Positions 47,134 through 55,860 of a stretch of DNA of 64,000 nucleotides are shown here, in pieces. The notes below the pieces were generated by a model. It searched no databases. It saw nothing but the letters and a program-made list of their open reading frames with translations, and was not told where the DNA came from. Numbering within the stretch: position 1 is the stretch's first letter; each line of letters opens with the position of its first letter. The DNA comes from Streptomyces sp. CNQ-509. Lineage in GTDB: Bacteria; Actinomycetota; Actinomycetes; Streptomycetales; Streptomycetaceae. The DNA is taken from positions 6,131,447-6,195,446 of the forward strand of contig NZ_CP011492.1 in the NCBI RefSeq assembly GCF_001011035.1, read 5' to 3'. The position numbers and the translations under genes are program-made.

Positions 47134-48717
47134 TCAGCGCACCGGCTTCCCGGCCTCCGGGGGCTCGGCGCCCTTCGCGGGCCCGGCGGGCGCGGCGGCC
47201 TTCCCGGGCGTCGCGGGCTTGGCCGCCTTCCAGCCGGGGTGGCCCGGCATCGGCGGGGTGCGCTCGCCGTACAGCCAGGAGTGCAGGAAGTCCTCCAGGT
47301 CGCGGCCGGCGACCTCGGAGGCGAGCGCGACGAAGTCCGCGGTGCCGGCGGTGCCGTCCCGGTGGCGCGTCACCCACGCCCGCTCCAGCTCCTCGAAGTC
47401 CGGTGCCCCGATCTCCTGGCGCAGCGCGTACAGCACCAGCGCGCTGCCGTCGTAGACGACCGGGCGGAACAGCTCCAGTTGGCCGCCGTCCGCTGGCCGC
47501 CGCGGCGCGGCCGGCGGGCCGCCTGCCCGCCGCCAGTCGTCGGACTGCCCGTACGCCGCGCGCATCCGGCGCACCAGGCTGCCGCGGTCGTGCCGCTCGT
47601 CGGTGAACAGCGCCTCGTACCAGGTGGCATGGCCCTCGTTCAGCCACAGATCCGACCACCTGCGCGGCGTCACGCTGTTACCGAACCACTGGTGCGCCAG
47701 CTCGTGCACGAGGACGCCCTCGGCGCGCTTCGGGTGCTGGGCGACGGCCCGCAGGAAGTCGCGGCCGAAGACCGACAGCGTCTGCGTCTCCAGCGCGAAG
47801 TTCAGCGGCGCGTCCACGGACAGCACGCCGTACGACTCCAGCGGATAGCGGCCCACGTACCGCTCCATCCAGGCGATCTGCGCGGACGTGCGGTCGACGA
47901 CGGCGCGGGCGGTGCGCCGGTCGCGCTCGGGGACGACGTGGCGCAGCGGCAGCCCGTGCGGGCCGGTGCCCCGCAGCACGGCGGAGCGGCCGATGGAGAC
48001 CTGCGCCAGCTCCGTGGCCATGGGGTGCGCGGTGCGGTACGTCCACGTGGTGCGCGCGCCGGCGCGCTCGCGGGACAGGCGCAGGCCGTTGGCGACGACC
48101 GTGAGGTCCTGGGGCGCGGTGACGCGGAAGGTGAAGCGGGCCTTGTCCGCGGGGTGGTCGTTGCCGGGGAAGACGCGGTGCGCGGCGTCGGCCTGGTTGG
48201 CCATCGCCAGCCCGTCCTTCGTACGGATCCAGCCGCCGCCGTTGCCGCGGGGGTCGCTGGTGTGCCGTACGGCGATGCGCAGCGGCTCGCCCGGGTGCAG
48301 CGTGCGCCCGGGGGTGACGACGAGGTCCTCGCCCGCGCGCGCGTGGGCGGCGGGGCGGCCGTTGACGGTGACGTCGCGGACGGTGCCGTGGGTGAAGTCG
48401 AGGTTGATGCGGGGCAGCCGGCCGGTGACGCGGGCCGTGATCTCGGTGCGGGCGGTCAGCGGGGCGTCGTTGCGGCCGGGGTAGGCGAGGGCGATGTCGT
48501 AGCCGAGGACGTCGTAGCCGGGGTTGCCGAGGTGCGGGAAGAGCGGGTCGCCGATGCCGGCGGGGCGGGGTGGACCGTCCTGTGCGCCGGTACGGCCGGG
48601 CGCGGCCGGCGCGGTGGAGACGGCCGGTGCGGCCGGTGCGGCGGCCAGGGTGGCGAGGACGGCGGCGGCGAGCAGGGCGTGGCGCAGCGGACGGCGCGGG
48701 TGGACGGAGCGGAGCAT
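47134..48717 (-). CDS. Secreted M1-family zinc metallopeptidase
   Basis: 527-aa exported peptidase. A basic n-region and hydrophobic stretch (LRHALLAAAVLATLAAAPAA) form a signal peptide with likely cleavage near residue 40. The gluzincin motif HELAH (338-342) with Glu361 in LWLNEGHATWYE gives the complete zinc site. The exopeptidase GAMEN motif is replaced by LNFALETQT, as in small actinobacterial M1 proteins, so aminopeptidase specificity is uncertain. The C-terminus is an Ala/Pro/Lys-rich tail. Length is about half of typical aminopeptidase N because the C-terminal ERAP-like domain is absent. Confidence 0.9.
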   Translation of the reverse strand: MLRSVHPRRPLRHALLAAAVLATLAAAPAAPAVSTAPAAPGRTGAQDGPPRPAGIGDPLFPHLGNPGYDVLGYDIALAYPGRNDAPLTARTEITARVTGRLPRINLDFTHGTVRDVTVNGRPAAHARAGEDLVVTPGRTLHPGEPLRIAVRHTSDPRGNGGGWIRTKDGLAMANQADAAHRVFPGNDHPADKARFTFRVTAPQDLTVVANGLRLSRERAGARTTWTYRTAHPMATELAQVSIGRSAVLRGTGPHGLPLRHVVPERDRRTARAVVDRTSAQIAWMERYVGRYPLESYGVLSVDAPLNFALETQTLSVFGRDFLRAVAQHPKRAEGVLVHELAHQWFGNSVTPRRWSDLWLNEGHATWYEALFTDERHDRGSLVRRMRAAYGQSDDWRRAGGPPAAPRRPADGGQLELFRPVVYDGSALVLYALRQEIGAPDFEELERAWVTRHRDGTAGTADFVALASEVAGRDLEDFLHSWLYGERTPPMPGHPGWKAAKPATPGKAAAPAGPAKGAEPPEAGKPVR

Positions 48718-48774
48718 GCGCTACCGCTATCAGCGGGTGACCCCCGCGTGCCGCTGACGCGGCAGCGGTGCACT

Positions 48775-51027
48775 CTAACGAGTGCGGGCGCGCAGCCCGG
48801 GCGCCTGCCCGTCCGCGCCCGCGGGGTGCTGGGCGCGGGAGACGTCGTACACCCCGGGCACCTTGCGCATCGCGCGCATCAGCCCCGGCAGCCCCGCCGG
48901 GTCGGGGAGCTGCAGCGTGTACGTGTGCCGGACGCGCTGCTCGTGCGGCGGCTCGACGTCGGCGGCGACGATGGCGACGCCCTCGGCGGCGATGGCCTCG
49001 GTGAGGTCGGCGAGCAGATGGGCCCGTACGAACGCCTCCGCCTTGAGCGTCACCCGCAGGTCGGCGGGCGGTGCGCCCTCGCCCGTACGCCAGTGGACCC
49101 GCAGCTCGCGGCGGCCGGCTGCGGCCATCCGGGCCACGGTGGCGCACTGCGCCCGGTGCACGGCCACGACGGCGCCGCCGCGGATGACGAACCCGGTGAC
49201 GGCGTCGGGGGGCACGGGCGTACAGCAGCGGGCGAGGCGGGGCGTGGCGCCTGGCAGCTCGGCCACGGCGGGCTCGGCGGCGCGCGGGATGCCGTCGGCC
49301 GGTGCGTCGCCTGCGGGTACGTCGTCTGCCGCTACGTCGTCTGCCGCTACGTCGTCTGCCGGTGCGTCGGCCGCCGGTACGCCGACGGGGGCGGCGGCCT
49401 CGTCGTGGGCGCGGGAGCCGGGCGCGGCGGGGGCGGCCGGGACGTAGTCGGCCGGGAGGGGGATCGCCGCGTCGGCGGGCTGCGCCGCCGGGTGGTCACC
49501 CAGCCAGCGGGTGATCGCGATGCGCGCCGCGGGCGTCTGCGCGTGGTCCAGCCACTCCGGCGCGGGCCCCGACGCCTCCGGCGCCAGCAGCAGCGTCAGC
49601 GCGTCGCCGTCCCGCAGCCGGGTCCCGAGGCCCGCGAGGCGCCCGTTGACGCGCGCGCCCACCAGCGTGTGTGCCGTCTCCCCGTGGCGCGCGTACGCCG
49701 CGTCCACACAACTGGCGCCCGCGGGCAGCACCAACGGCCCGCCCGGGTCGCAGAAGACCGTGATCTCCTGGTCGGGGGCGAGGTCTTCGCGTAAGGCGGA
49801 CCAGAAGGCGTCGGGGTCGGGCGTGGCGCGCTGCCACTCCAGCAGCCGCTTCAGCCAGTCGCCCACCTGGCCGGCCGCGGGCCGTGCCAGCGGGCTGGTC
49901 AGCGCCACCACCCCGGCCTCCGCGACCCGGTGCATCTGCCGGCTGCGTACCAGCGTCTCGACGACGTACCCGCGCTGGTCGGCGACGGCGGTGTGCAGCG
50001 ACTGATAGAGGTTGAACTTCGGTACCGCGATGAAGTCCTTGAACTCCGCGGGCACGGGCTTGAAACACGTGTGCAACTCACCCAGCACCGCGTAGCAGTC
50101 GGCCGCCTCCGGCACCAGCACCAGCAGCCGGCCGAAGTCCGTCCCGCGCAGCTCCCCGCGCTTCTGCAGCACCCGGTGCACCGAGACGATGTGCCGGGGC
50201 CGGATGGCGACCTCCGCGGTGATGCCGGCGGCGTGCAGGACCTCGCGCATCTCGGCCGCCGTCTCCTCCAGCGGGTCCGGCCTCCCGGCGTTCGCGAGCA
50301 GCAACTCACGGCTGCGCGCGTAGTCCTCGGGGTGCAGGACGGCGAAGGCCAGGTCCTCGAGCTCGGTCTTGATCGCCTGCACGCCCAGCCGCTCGGCCAG
50401 CGGGATCAGCACATCATGCGTCACGCGCGCGATGCGCACCTGTTTCTCCCGGCGCATCACGCCCAGCGTGCGCATGTTGTGCAGCCGGTCCGCGAGCTTG
50501 ATCGACATCACCCGCACGTCGCTGCCGGTCGCCACCAGCATCTTGCGGAACGTCTCGGGCTCGGCTGCGGCCCCGTAGTCCACCTTCTCCAGCTTGGTGA
50601 CGCCGTCGACGAGGTACGCCACCTCCTCGCCGAAGCCCGACCGCACCTGATCGAGCGTCACCTCGGTGTCCTCGACCGTGTCGTGGAGCAGCGAGGCCGT
50701 CAACGTCGTGGTCTCGGCGCCGAGTTCGGCCAGGATCAGGGTGACGGCCAGCGGGTGCGTGATGTACGGGTCGCCGCTCTTGCGCATCTGGCCCCGGTGC
50801 GCGTCCTCGGCGAGCAGATACGCCGTACGCAGCGTACGGATGTCGGCGTCGGGATAGAACCCGCGGTGCGCCTTGGCCACATGCTCCAGGGCGTGCGGCA
50901 GACCATCCCGCGACGACGCGCCGCCCAGCAGGGCCACCCGGCCCAGCCGGCGGAGATCGAGGCGGGCCATGCCGCGTCGGCGGGGACCGCCCGCCGGATT
51001 GCCCGGACTGCGGACCTCTGCGCTCAA
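48775..51027 (-). CDS. rshA: RelA/SpoT-homologue (RSH), hydrolase intact, synthetase diverged; TTA codon
   Basis: 750-aa second-type RSH, matching S. coelicolor RshA in position. The HD hydrolase domain is complete: RKSGDPYITHP, LLHDTVEDT and KLADRLHNMRTL. The synthetase domain keeps YQSLHTAV and ETLVRS but reads DFGRLLVLV where synthetases have DLVGIRV, and lacks the HWxYK block, so synthesis may be weak or lost. TGS (ITVFCDPGGPLVLPAG...) and a C-terminal ACT domain follow, separated by a repeat-rich linker. Start TTG 51027 is chosen because GGAGGTGC lies 3 nt upstream of it; GTG 51048 lacks a ribosome site. Residue 412 is a TTA leucine codon, the only in-frame TTA I found in the window. Confidence 0.88.
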   Translation of the reverse strand: MSAEVRSPGNPAGGPRRRGMARLDLRRLGRVALLGGASSRDGLPHALEHVAKAHRGFYPDADIRTLRTAYLLAEDAHRGQMRKSGDPYITHPLAVTLILAELGAETTTLTASLLHDTVEDTEVTLDQVRSGFGEEVAYLVDGVTKLEKVDYGAAAEPETFRKMLVATGSDVRVMSIKLADRLHNMRTLGVMRREKQVRIARVTHDVLIPLAERLGVQAIKTELEDLAFAVLHPEDYARSRELLLANAGRPDPLEETAAEMREVLHAAGITAEVAIRPRHIVSVHRVLQKRGELRGTDFGRLLVLVPEAADCYAVLGELHTCFKPVPAEFKDFIAVPKFNLYQSLHTAVADQRGYVVETLVRSRQMHRVAEAGVVALTSPLARPAAGQVGDWLKRLLEWQRATPDPDAFWSALREDLAPDQEITVFCDPGGPLVLPAGASCVDAAYARHGETAHTLVGARVNGRLAGLGTRLRDGDALTLLLAPEASGPAPEWLDHAQTPAARIAITRWLGDHPAAQPADAAIPLPADYVPAAPAAPGSRAHDEAAAPVGVPAADAPADDVAADDVAADDVPAGDAPADGIPRAAEPAVAELPGATPRLARCCTPVPPDAVTGFVIRGGAVVAVHRAQCATVARMAAAGRRELRVHWRTGEGAPPADLRVTLKAEAFVRAHLLADLTEAIAAEGVAIVAADVEPPHEQRVRHTYTLQLPDPAGLPGLMRAMRKVPGVYDVSRAQHPAGADGQAPGLRARTR
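49301..49375 (-). repeat. five 15-bp tandem repeats inside the RSH gene
   Basis: Units of the type GCTACGTCGTCTGCC: 49316-49360 holds three near-identical copies, flanked by a diverged copy on each side. In frame they encode Ala-Asp-Asp-Val-Ala style repeats of the linker between the TGS and ACT domains, so copy-number change would keep the frame. Confidence 0.8.
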
Positions 51028-51124
51028 TCGGCACCTCCGGCAGCTCACCGGCTCCCGTGCCGGTACTTGATGCTACCGAGCCCATCACGCAGTGCCGCAC
51101 GGCTCTCGCCCAGCGTGGTCCAGA

Positions 51125-53179
51125 TCACCCATTCGAGCGATCGGCCCTTGCGGAGGCGTCGATTGCCGCCAGCGAACGACGTACCTGGTTGCGGTCGGTC
51201 GTATACCAGAAGTCCGGCATGGAGGCGCGGAGATAGCTTCCGTAACGGGCCGTCGCCAGCCGCGGGTCGAGCACCGCGACGACGCCGCGGTCGCCCGTGG
51301 CCCGTACGAGCCGGCCCGCGCCCTGCGCCATGAGCAGCGCCGCGTGCGTCGCCGCGACCGCCATGAAGCCGTTGCCCCCGGCCTTCTCCACGGCCTCCTG
51401 CCGTGCGGTGGCCAGCGGGTCGTCGGGGCGGGGGAAGGGGATGCGGTCCATCACCACCAACTGGCAGCCGGCGCCCGGGACGTCGACGCCCTGCCACAGC
51501 GACAGACTGCCGAACAGGCACGTCGCCTCGTCCGCCGCGAAGCGCTTGATCAGCTCGCCGAGCGTCTCCTCGCCCTGCAGCAGCACCGGGACGTCGAGCC
51601 GGCCGCGCAGCTCCGTGGCCGCCGCCTCGGCGGCCCGCTTGGAGGAGAAGAGGCCCAGCGTGCGCCCGCCGGCCGCCTCCACCAGCTCCGCCAACTCGTC
51701 GAGCATGTCCTTGCGCGTGCCGTCCCGGCCCGGCCGCTCCAGATGCCTGGCGACGTACAGGATGCCCTGCTTGCGGTACTCGAAGGGGGAGCCGACGTCG
51801 AGCCCCTTCCAGACCGGGGCACCCTCCTCGCTGCTGCCCTCCGGCGGCAGTCCCAGCGAGGCGCCGATGCCCGCGAAGTCGCCGCCCAGCTTGAGCGTCG
51901 CCGACGTGAGCGTCACCGAGCGGTCGCTGAACACCTTCTCGCGCACCAGCCCCGACACCGACAGCGGAGCCACCCGCAGCGACGCCCCGAACCTGTCGTG
52001 CCGCTCGAACCACACCACGTCGAACTCCGAGCCCTGCGTGATCCGCTCGGCGACCTCCTGCACGTTCTCCACCGAGGCGAGCGCGAGCCGGCGCACCACG
52101 TCCTCGTCCTGCACGGAGGAGTCCCGGGTCGTGCCCAGCGCGGAGATGACCGTACGGGAGGCGTCCCGCAGCGCCAGCAGCGCGTACCCCAGATCCTCGG
52201 GGACCGGCTCCAGGCGGCCCGGCAGCGCCAGCTCCATCAGCCGCTCGAAGCTCTCCGCGGCCGTCTGCAGGGCGTCCGCCGCCTTCTCGTTGACCAGCTT
52301 CGCCGACAGCCGCACCGCGCGGTTGACCCGCCCGGGAGTCAGCTCGCCGGTGGCCACGCCGGTCACCCGGGAGACCAGCTCGTGCGCCTCGTCGACGATG
52401 AGCACCTCGTGCGGCGGGAGCACCGGGGCGCCCTCCAGGGCGTCGATGGCCAGCAGCGCGTGGTTCGTGACCACCACCTCCGCCAGCTTCGCCCGCTCCC
52501 GCGCCGCCTCCGCGAAGCACTCCGGGCCGTACGCGCAGCGCGCCGCGCCCAGGCACTCCCGGGCCGACACCGACACCTGCGACCAGGCGCGGTCCGAGAC
52601 GCCCGGCGTCAGCGAGTCACGGTCGCCGCTCTCCGTCTCGTCCGCCCAGTCGCGCAGCCGCAGCAGATCCTGGCCGAGCTTGCTCGACGGCTGCGACGAC
52701 GCGCTCTCGAACGGGTCGAAGAGCCCGGCGCCCAGGTCCGGGTCGTCCTGCGGCACGCCCTCGTGCACCCGGTGCAGACAGAGGTAGTTCGACCGCCCCT
52801 TCAGCGTGGCGAACTCCGGACGGCGGCGCAGCCGCGGGTGTAGCGCCTCCACCGTGCGCGGCAGATCGCGCTCGACGAGCTGCCGCTGCAGCGCCAGCGT
52901 CGCCGTCGCGATCACGACCCGCTCGCCGTGCGCCAGCGCCGGCACCAGGTAGCCCAGCGACTTGCCCGTCCCCGTCCCCGCCTGCGCCAGCAGGTGCGAG
53001 CCGTCCGCGATCGCCTCCGCGACCGCCTCGGCCATCGCCACCTGGCCCTCCCGCTCGACGCCGCCGACGGCGGCCACGGCCGCATGGAGCAGTTCGCGCA
53101 GCTCGCTGCGGTCGTCGGAGCCGTCGTGCGTGGGGGTGCCGGCGCCTTCGACGGGCGCGAGGACGTTCTGGTCTGCCAT
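51125..53179 (-). CDS. dinG: ATP-dependent helicase DinG (XPD-like, Fe-S type)
   Basis: 684-aa superfamily 2 5'-3' helicase that unwinds R-loops and repair intermediates. Walker A AGTGTGKSLGYL, DEAH box VDEAHELVSRV, motif III LTSATLKLGG and motif VI AQGAGRLVRAT are present. Four cysteines of an Fe-S site are seen (NYLCLHR, then CLGAARCAYGPEC). Start ATG 53179 is taken; ATG 53188 lies inside a -10-like element. No LexA box is visible upstream, although recA and lexA are close by. About 40 nt separate it from the end of the siderophore synthetase gene on the same strand. Confidence 0.93.
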   Translation of the reverse strand: MADQNVLAPVEGAGTPTHDGSDDRSELRELLHAAVAAVGGVEREGQVAMAEAVAEAIADGSHLLAQAGTGTGKSLGYLVPALAHGERVVIATATLALQRQLVERDLPRTVEALHPRLRRRPEFATLKGRSNYLCLHRVHEGVPQDDPDLGAGLFDPFESASSQPSSKLGQDLLRLRDWADETESGDRDSLTPGVSDRAWSQVSVSARECLGAARCAYGPECFAEAARERAKLAEVVVTNHALLAIDALEGAPVLPPHEVLIVDEAHELVSRVTGVATGELTPGRVNRAVRLSAKLVNEKAADALQTAAESFERLMELALPGRLEPVPEDLGYALLALRDASRTVISALGTTRDSSVQDEDVVRRLALASVENVQEVAERITQGSEFDVVWFERHDRFGASLRVAPLSVSGLVREKVFSDRSVTLTSATLKLGGDFAGIGASLGLPPEGSSEEGAPVWKGLDVGSPFEYRKQGILYVARHLERPGRDGTRKDMLDELAELVEAAGGRTLGLFSSKRAAEAAATELRGRLDVPVLLQGEETLGELIKRFAADEATCLFGSLSLWQGVDVPGAGCQLVVMDRIPFPRPDDPLATARQEAVEKAGGNGFMAVAATHAALLMAQGAGRLVRATGDRGVVAVLDPRLATARYGSYLRASMPDFWYTTDRNQVRRSLAAIDASARADRSNG

Positions 53180-53187
53180 GGCACGCA

Positions 53188-53193
53188 ACCCTA
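53188..53193 (-). promoter_or_regulatory. candidate -10 element for leaderless dinG mRNA
   Basis: On the minus strand TAGGGT is followed by 8 nt and the ATG at 53179. It lies in the short gap after the siderophore gene, suggesting dinG has its own start of transcription. Confidence 0.4.
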
Positions 53194-53219
53194 AGGGGCC
53201 GCACTGACAGTGACGGCCG

Positions 53220-55019
53220 TCACGTCGAGTGAAGAGGGTTGGGTACGGTGCCGTCGACGGCGGCGTGCGGGCGCCGGGCCCGGTCGCGGTAGCCGTCGAG
53301 GTAGAGCCGGTTCCGGTTCAGGCAGAGCCGGTCGATGCGCGGCGCCAGCAGGTCGAAGAGCGCGAAGCGCTCCTTCAGCTCGGGGAACCGCCGCTGGTAG
53401 CGCAGGATCTCCGCCCGTACGAGGCCGAAGAACTCCGCCTCCGGCACGCCCAGTTCGTCTGCGCACAGCGGCGCCAGAAAGCGGAAGACGCCGACGAAGA
53501 GCCCCGAGTGGATGAACTGCGGCAGGAACTCCGGCGGCTCCGTCAGCAGAGTGCGGCGTACGTCGCCCGGCATCCCGGCGTGCTCCGGCAGCGGCTTGGA
53601 GCTGACGTTGACGTCATCGACGAAGTCCTTCACCGCCAGCCGCACCGGTACGTCCGCGCCGTCGAAGACCACCACGGCGTTCTCGCCGTGCGGTGAGAAG
53701 ACGGTGCCGTAGCGGTACAGGAAGTGCAGCAGCGGCGGCAGCAGGGCGCCGAAGAGCCGCGCCAGCCACGCGCGGGGCGCGAGCCCCGAGCGGCGTACCA
53801 GCTCGGCCGTGAGCGAACGCCCGCCGGCGTCCGTCCACAGCAGGGCCGCCAGCGTCCTGGCCCGCTCCCCGGGGTCCAGCAGCGGGCCGACGGGCTCGCG
53901 CCAGATGCAGCCCAGCAGCTCGCGGTACTGGTACGGGACGCCCGGCAGGGAGTCGTAGAGCGGATGGCGCACCGTCACGCTCGCGGTCTCGCCGAGCAGC
54001 AGGACACGCGTCTCCTCGGCGAGGAAGGGGTCCGCGTCCCGCATGCCGTGCACCCAGCGGGTGACCATGGGGGCCGCGAGGGTGCGCTCGGTGGGCAGGC
54101 CGCGCCAGACCAGCGTGTTGAGCACGGACAGCGGCAGCTTGACGGAACGTGCCTGCGGACGGCTGAGGTTGAGGAACGTACGCACCGACTGCTGCGGCAG
54201 CCACATGTCGGCGGGGTCGGCGTCCGGCGGCAGCGGGATCACGAGCCCGGCGGCGACCTGCGGTGCGTAGAGCGTGGCGACGGTCTCGTCCCACTGCCAC
54301 GGATGGACGGGCAGCCACAGGTACGCGTCCGGGTCCCGGCCGGCCGCGGCGACCGCGGCGGCGAACCCCGCGCGCGTGGCGTCGTCCAGCTCCTGCGCGT
54401 ACAGGTCCCCGGGGCGGGCGAGGGCGGGCACGCCGCGGTACTCGGCGAGCGAGCGGTGCACCGCCAGCCACGGCAGCCGCCGCGGGAGGCGGGCCTCCGG
54501 GGCGTACGCGGCGGCGTCGGCGGCGGAGAAGCCGATGCGCCCCTTGTTGGCCACGAGCCACGGGTGGCCGGTCTGGTGGCCCTCCAGCTCGGCGTAGCCG
54601 AGGTCGGCGAGGCGGGCGGCGGAGGGGGCCCCGCAGGCGAGGCGGACGTCGGCGGCGAGGGTCGCGGTCAGCTCGCGGATCAGGTGGCCGGTGGTGTCGC
54701 CGGCCAGCCGCAGGAGGCCGTCGTGCGCCTGCGCGAGGAAGCGCAGCGGGTCGCCGTCGGGGGTCAGGGACCCGGGATCGACGCGCCAGTGGCCGTACGG
54801 TCCGCGGCGGGCGGTGAAGCGGTAGGTCACCTCGTCGGTGACCGGGAGGCGGTAGGAGTACCGGCCGTGGCCGGCGGGGCCGGGGCGGGGCCCGGGTCCC
54901 GGGTCGGGCTCGGGGGTGACTATGCCCTCGTAGGCGAACTCGCCCAGCATCTTGGCGAGCAGCCGGCGGGCGGCCAGATCCCAGTCGGTTCTGCGGGTGG
55001 TATTCGCGGCGTCGGACAA
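53220..55019 (-). CDS. IucA/IucC-family NIS siderophore synthetase (DesD-like)
   Basis: 599-aa ATP-dependent synthetase joining a carboxylic acid to an amine or alcohol in NRPS-independent siderophore assembly. Family blocks: EGHQTGHPWLVANKGRIGFS (acyl-adenylate pocket), WLPVHPWQWDETV, KLPLSVLNTLVWRG, the HGEN box in FSPHGENAVVV, and VKDFVDDVNVS. A C-terminal FhuF-like iron-reductase-related region (QFIHSGLFVGVFRFLAPL...) ends the protein. Start appears to be TTG 55019 with GAGAGGAG further upstream. It is the last gene of a three-gene operon with an acyltransferase and a second synthetase. The product is unknown; desferrioxamine-type decarboxylase and hydroxylase genes are not here. Confidence 0.88.
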   Translation of the reverse strand: MSDAANTTRRTDWDLAARRLLAKMLGEFAYEGIVTPEPDPGPGPRPGPAGHGRYSYRLPVTDEVTYRFTARRGPYGHWRVDPGSLTPDGDPLRFLAQAHDGLLRLAGDTTGHLIRELTATLAADVRLACGAPSAARLADLGYAELEGHQTGHPWLVANKGRIGFSAADAAAYAPEARLPRRLPWLAVHRSLAEYRGVPALARPGDLYAQELDDATRAGFAAAVAAAGRDPDAYLWLPVHPWQWDETVATLYAPQVAAGLVIPLPPDADPADMWLPQQSVRTFLNLSRPQARSVKLPLSVLNTLVWRGLPTERTLAAPMVTRWVHGMRDADPFLAEETRVLLLGETASVTVRHPLYDSLPGVPYQYRELLGCIWREPVGPLLDPGERARTLAALLWTDAGGRSLTAELVRRSGLAPRAWLARLFGALLPPLLHFLYRYGTVFSPHGENAVVVFDGADVPVRLAVKDFVDDVNVSSKPLPEHAGMPGDVRRTLLTEPPEFLPQFIHSGLFVGVFRFLAPLCADELGVPEAEFFGLVRAEILRYQRRFPELKERFALFDLLAPRIDRLCLNRNRLYLDGYRDRARRPHAAVDGTVPNPLHST

Positions 55020-55040
55020 GGGCGTTGGCTCCTCTCCGTC

Positions 55041-55820
55041 CTACGGCAGGCCGGGCCGGGGCGGCCCGGGCGGGCTCGGGGACGGGCCCGGCGGCGGCGC
55101 GGGACCGGCGCGGGTCCCGCCGTCGTCGTGGCCGTCGCTGTCAATGTCGCGCAGCGCGCGCTCCCGCACCATCAGCGCCGCATGCTTGTCGGGCACTGCC
55201 AGCTCCTCCTGGAAGTGGAAACCGGCGTTCAGAAAGGCGGCGACCGACGGCACGTTGTGCACGTCCGGCTCGGCGAGCACCCGCCCGCACCGCGGTTCGT
55301 GGGCGAACACCAGGTCGCTGACCGCGCGGATCAGCAGGGAACCGAGCCCTCGGCCGCGGTCGGCACCGCCGCCGAGGAGCAGATGGACCCCCGTGTCGTA
55401 CGGGCGCGCGCGGTAGTACCCGGCGAGCGGGTCGCGGTCCGCGCGGTAGACCTCCCAGTAGCTCATCCGCACCCCGTCCAGGACACCGATACAGGGCACG
55501 CTGTGGCCCGCCTCCCACTGCGCCCGCACATGCCGCGCGGTGACCTCGACCGGACCCGCGAGCTTCCAGAAGGCGGCCACCGACGGGTCGTTCATCCAGT
55601 TGTGCAGCAGCGTCAGGTCGCGCTCCGGTTCGGCCGGGTCGACGGGCACCAGACGGAACGGGCCGGCGGGGGTTCCTGCGGGCGACCAGCAATTGATGTC
55701 GTACGGGGCGGGGGACCGGGCGGCGCCTCTGAGGAGCCGGGCGAGGCCGACGCCGAAGTCGATGGTGTCGTCGGGAAGCAGCTCCGGGGGCCTGGTGGGG
55801 GTCGGGGGATCGGGTGACAC
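55041..55820 (-). CDS. Siderophore-type GNAT acyltransferase (IucB/RhbD-like)
   Basis: 259-aa N-acyltransferase. The core (about residues 55-215) shows the family pattern LLHNWMNDPSVAAFWKLAGP, MSYWEVYRADRD, the acyl-CoA-binding loop DRGRGLGSLLIRAVSDLVF and AEPDVHNVPSVAAFLNAGFH. Relatives acylate N-hydroxylated lysine, ornithine or cadaverine units in hydroxamate siderophores. The Pro/Gly-rich tail (~30 residues) is disordered. Start GTG 55820 with AGAGG upstream. It lies between two NIS synthetases with gaps of 40 and 21 nt, clearly one operon. The amine hydroxylase it would need is not in the window. Confidence 0.87.
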   Translation of the reverse strand: MSPDPPTPTRPPELLPDDTIDFGVGLARLLRGAARSPAPYDINCWSPAGTPAGPFRLVPVDPAEPERDLTLLHNWMNDPSVAAFWKLAGPVEVTARHVRAQWEAGHSVPCIGVLDGVRMSYWEVYRADRDPLAGYYRARPYDTGVHLLLGGGADRGRGLGSLLIRAVSDLVFAHEPRCGRVLAEPDVHNVPSVAAFLNAGFHFQEELAVPDKHAALMVRERALRDIDSDGHDDGGTRAGPAPPPGPSPSPPGPPRPGLP

Positions 55821-55860
55821 GGTGCCTCTTCTCGTCGTACGGAAGGGAGTCGAGGGGCGG

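Noticed and set aside
53180-53219. LexA box upstream of dinG
   Set aside because: No GAAC-N4-GTTC or near match occurs in the gap, despite the SOS neighbourhood.
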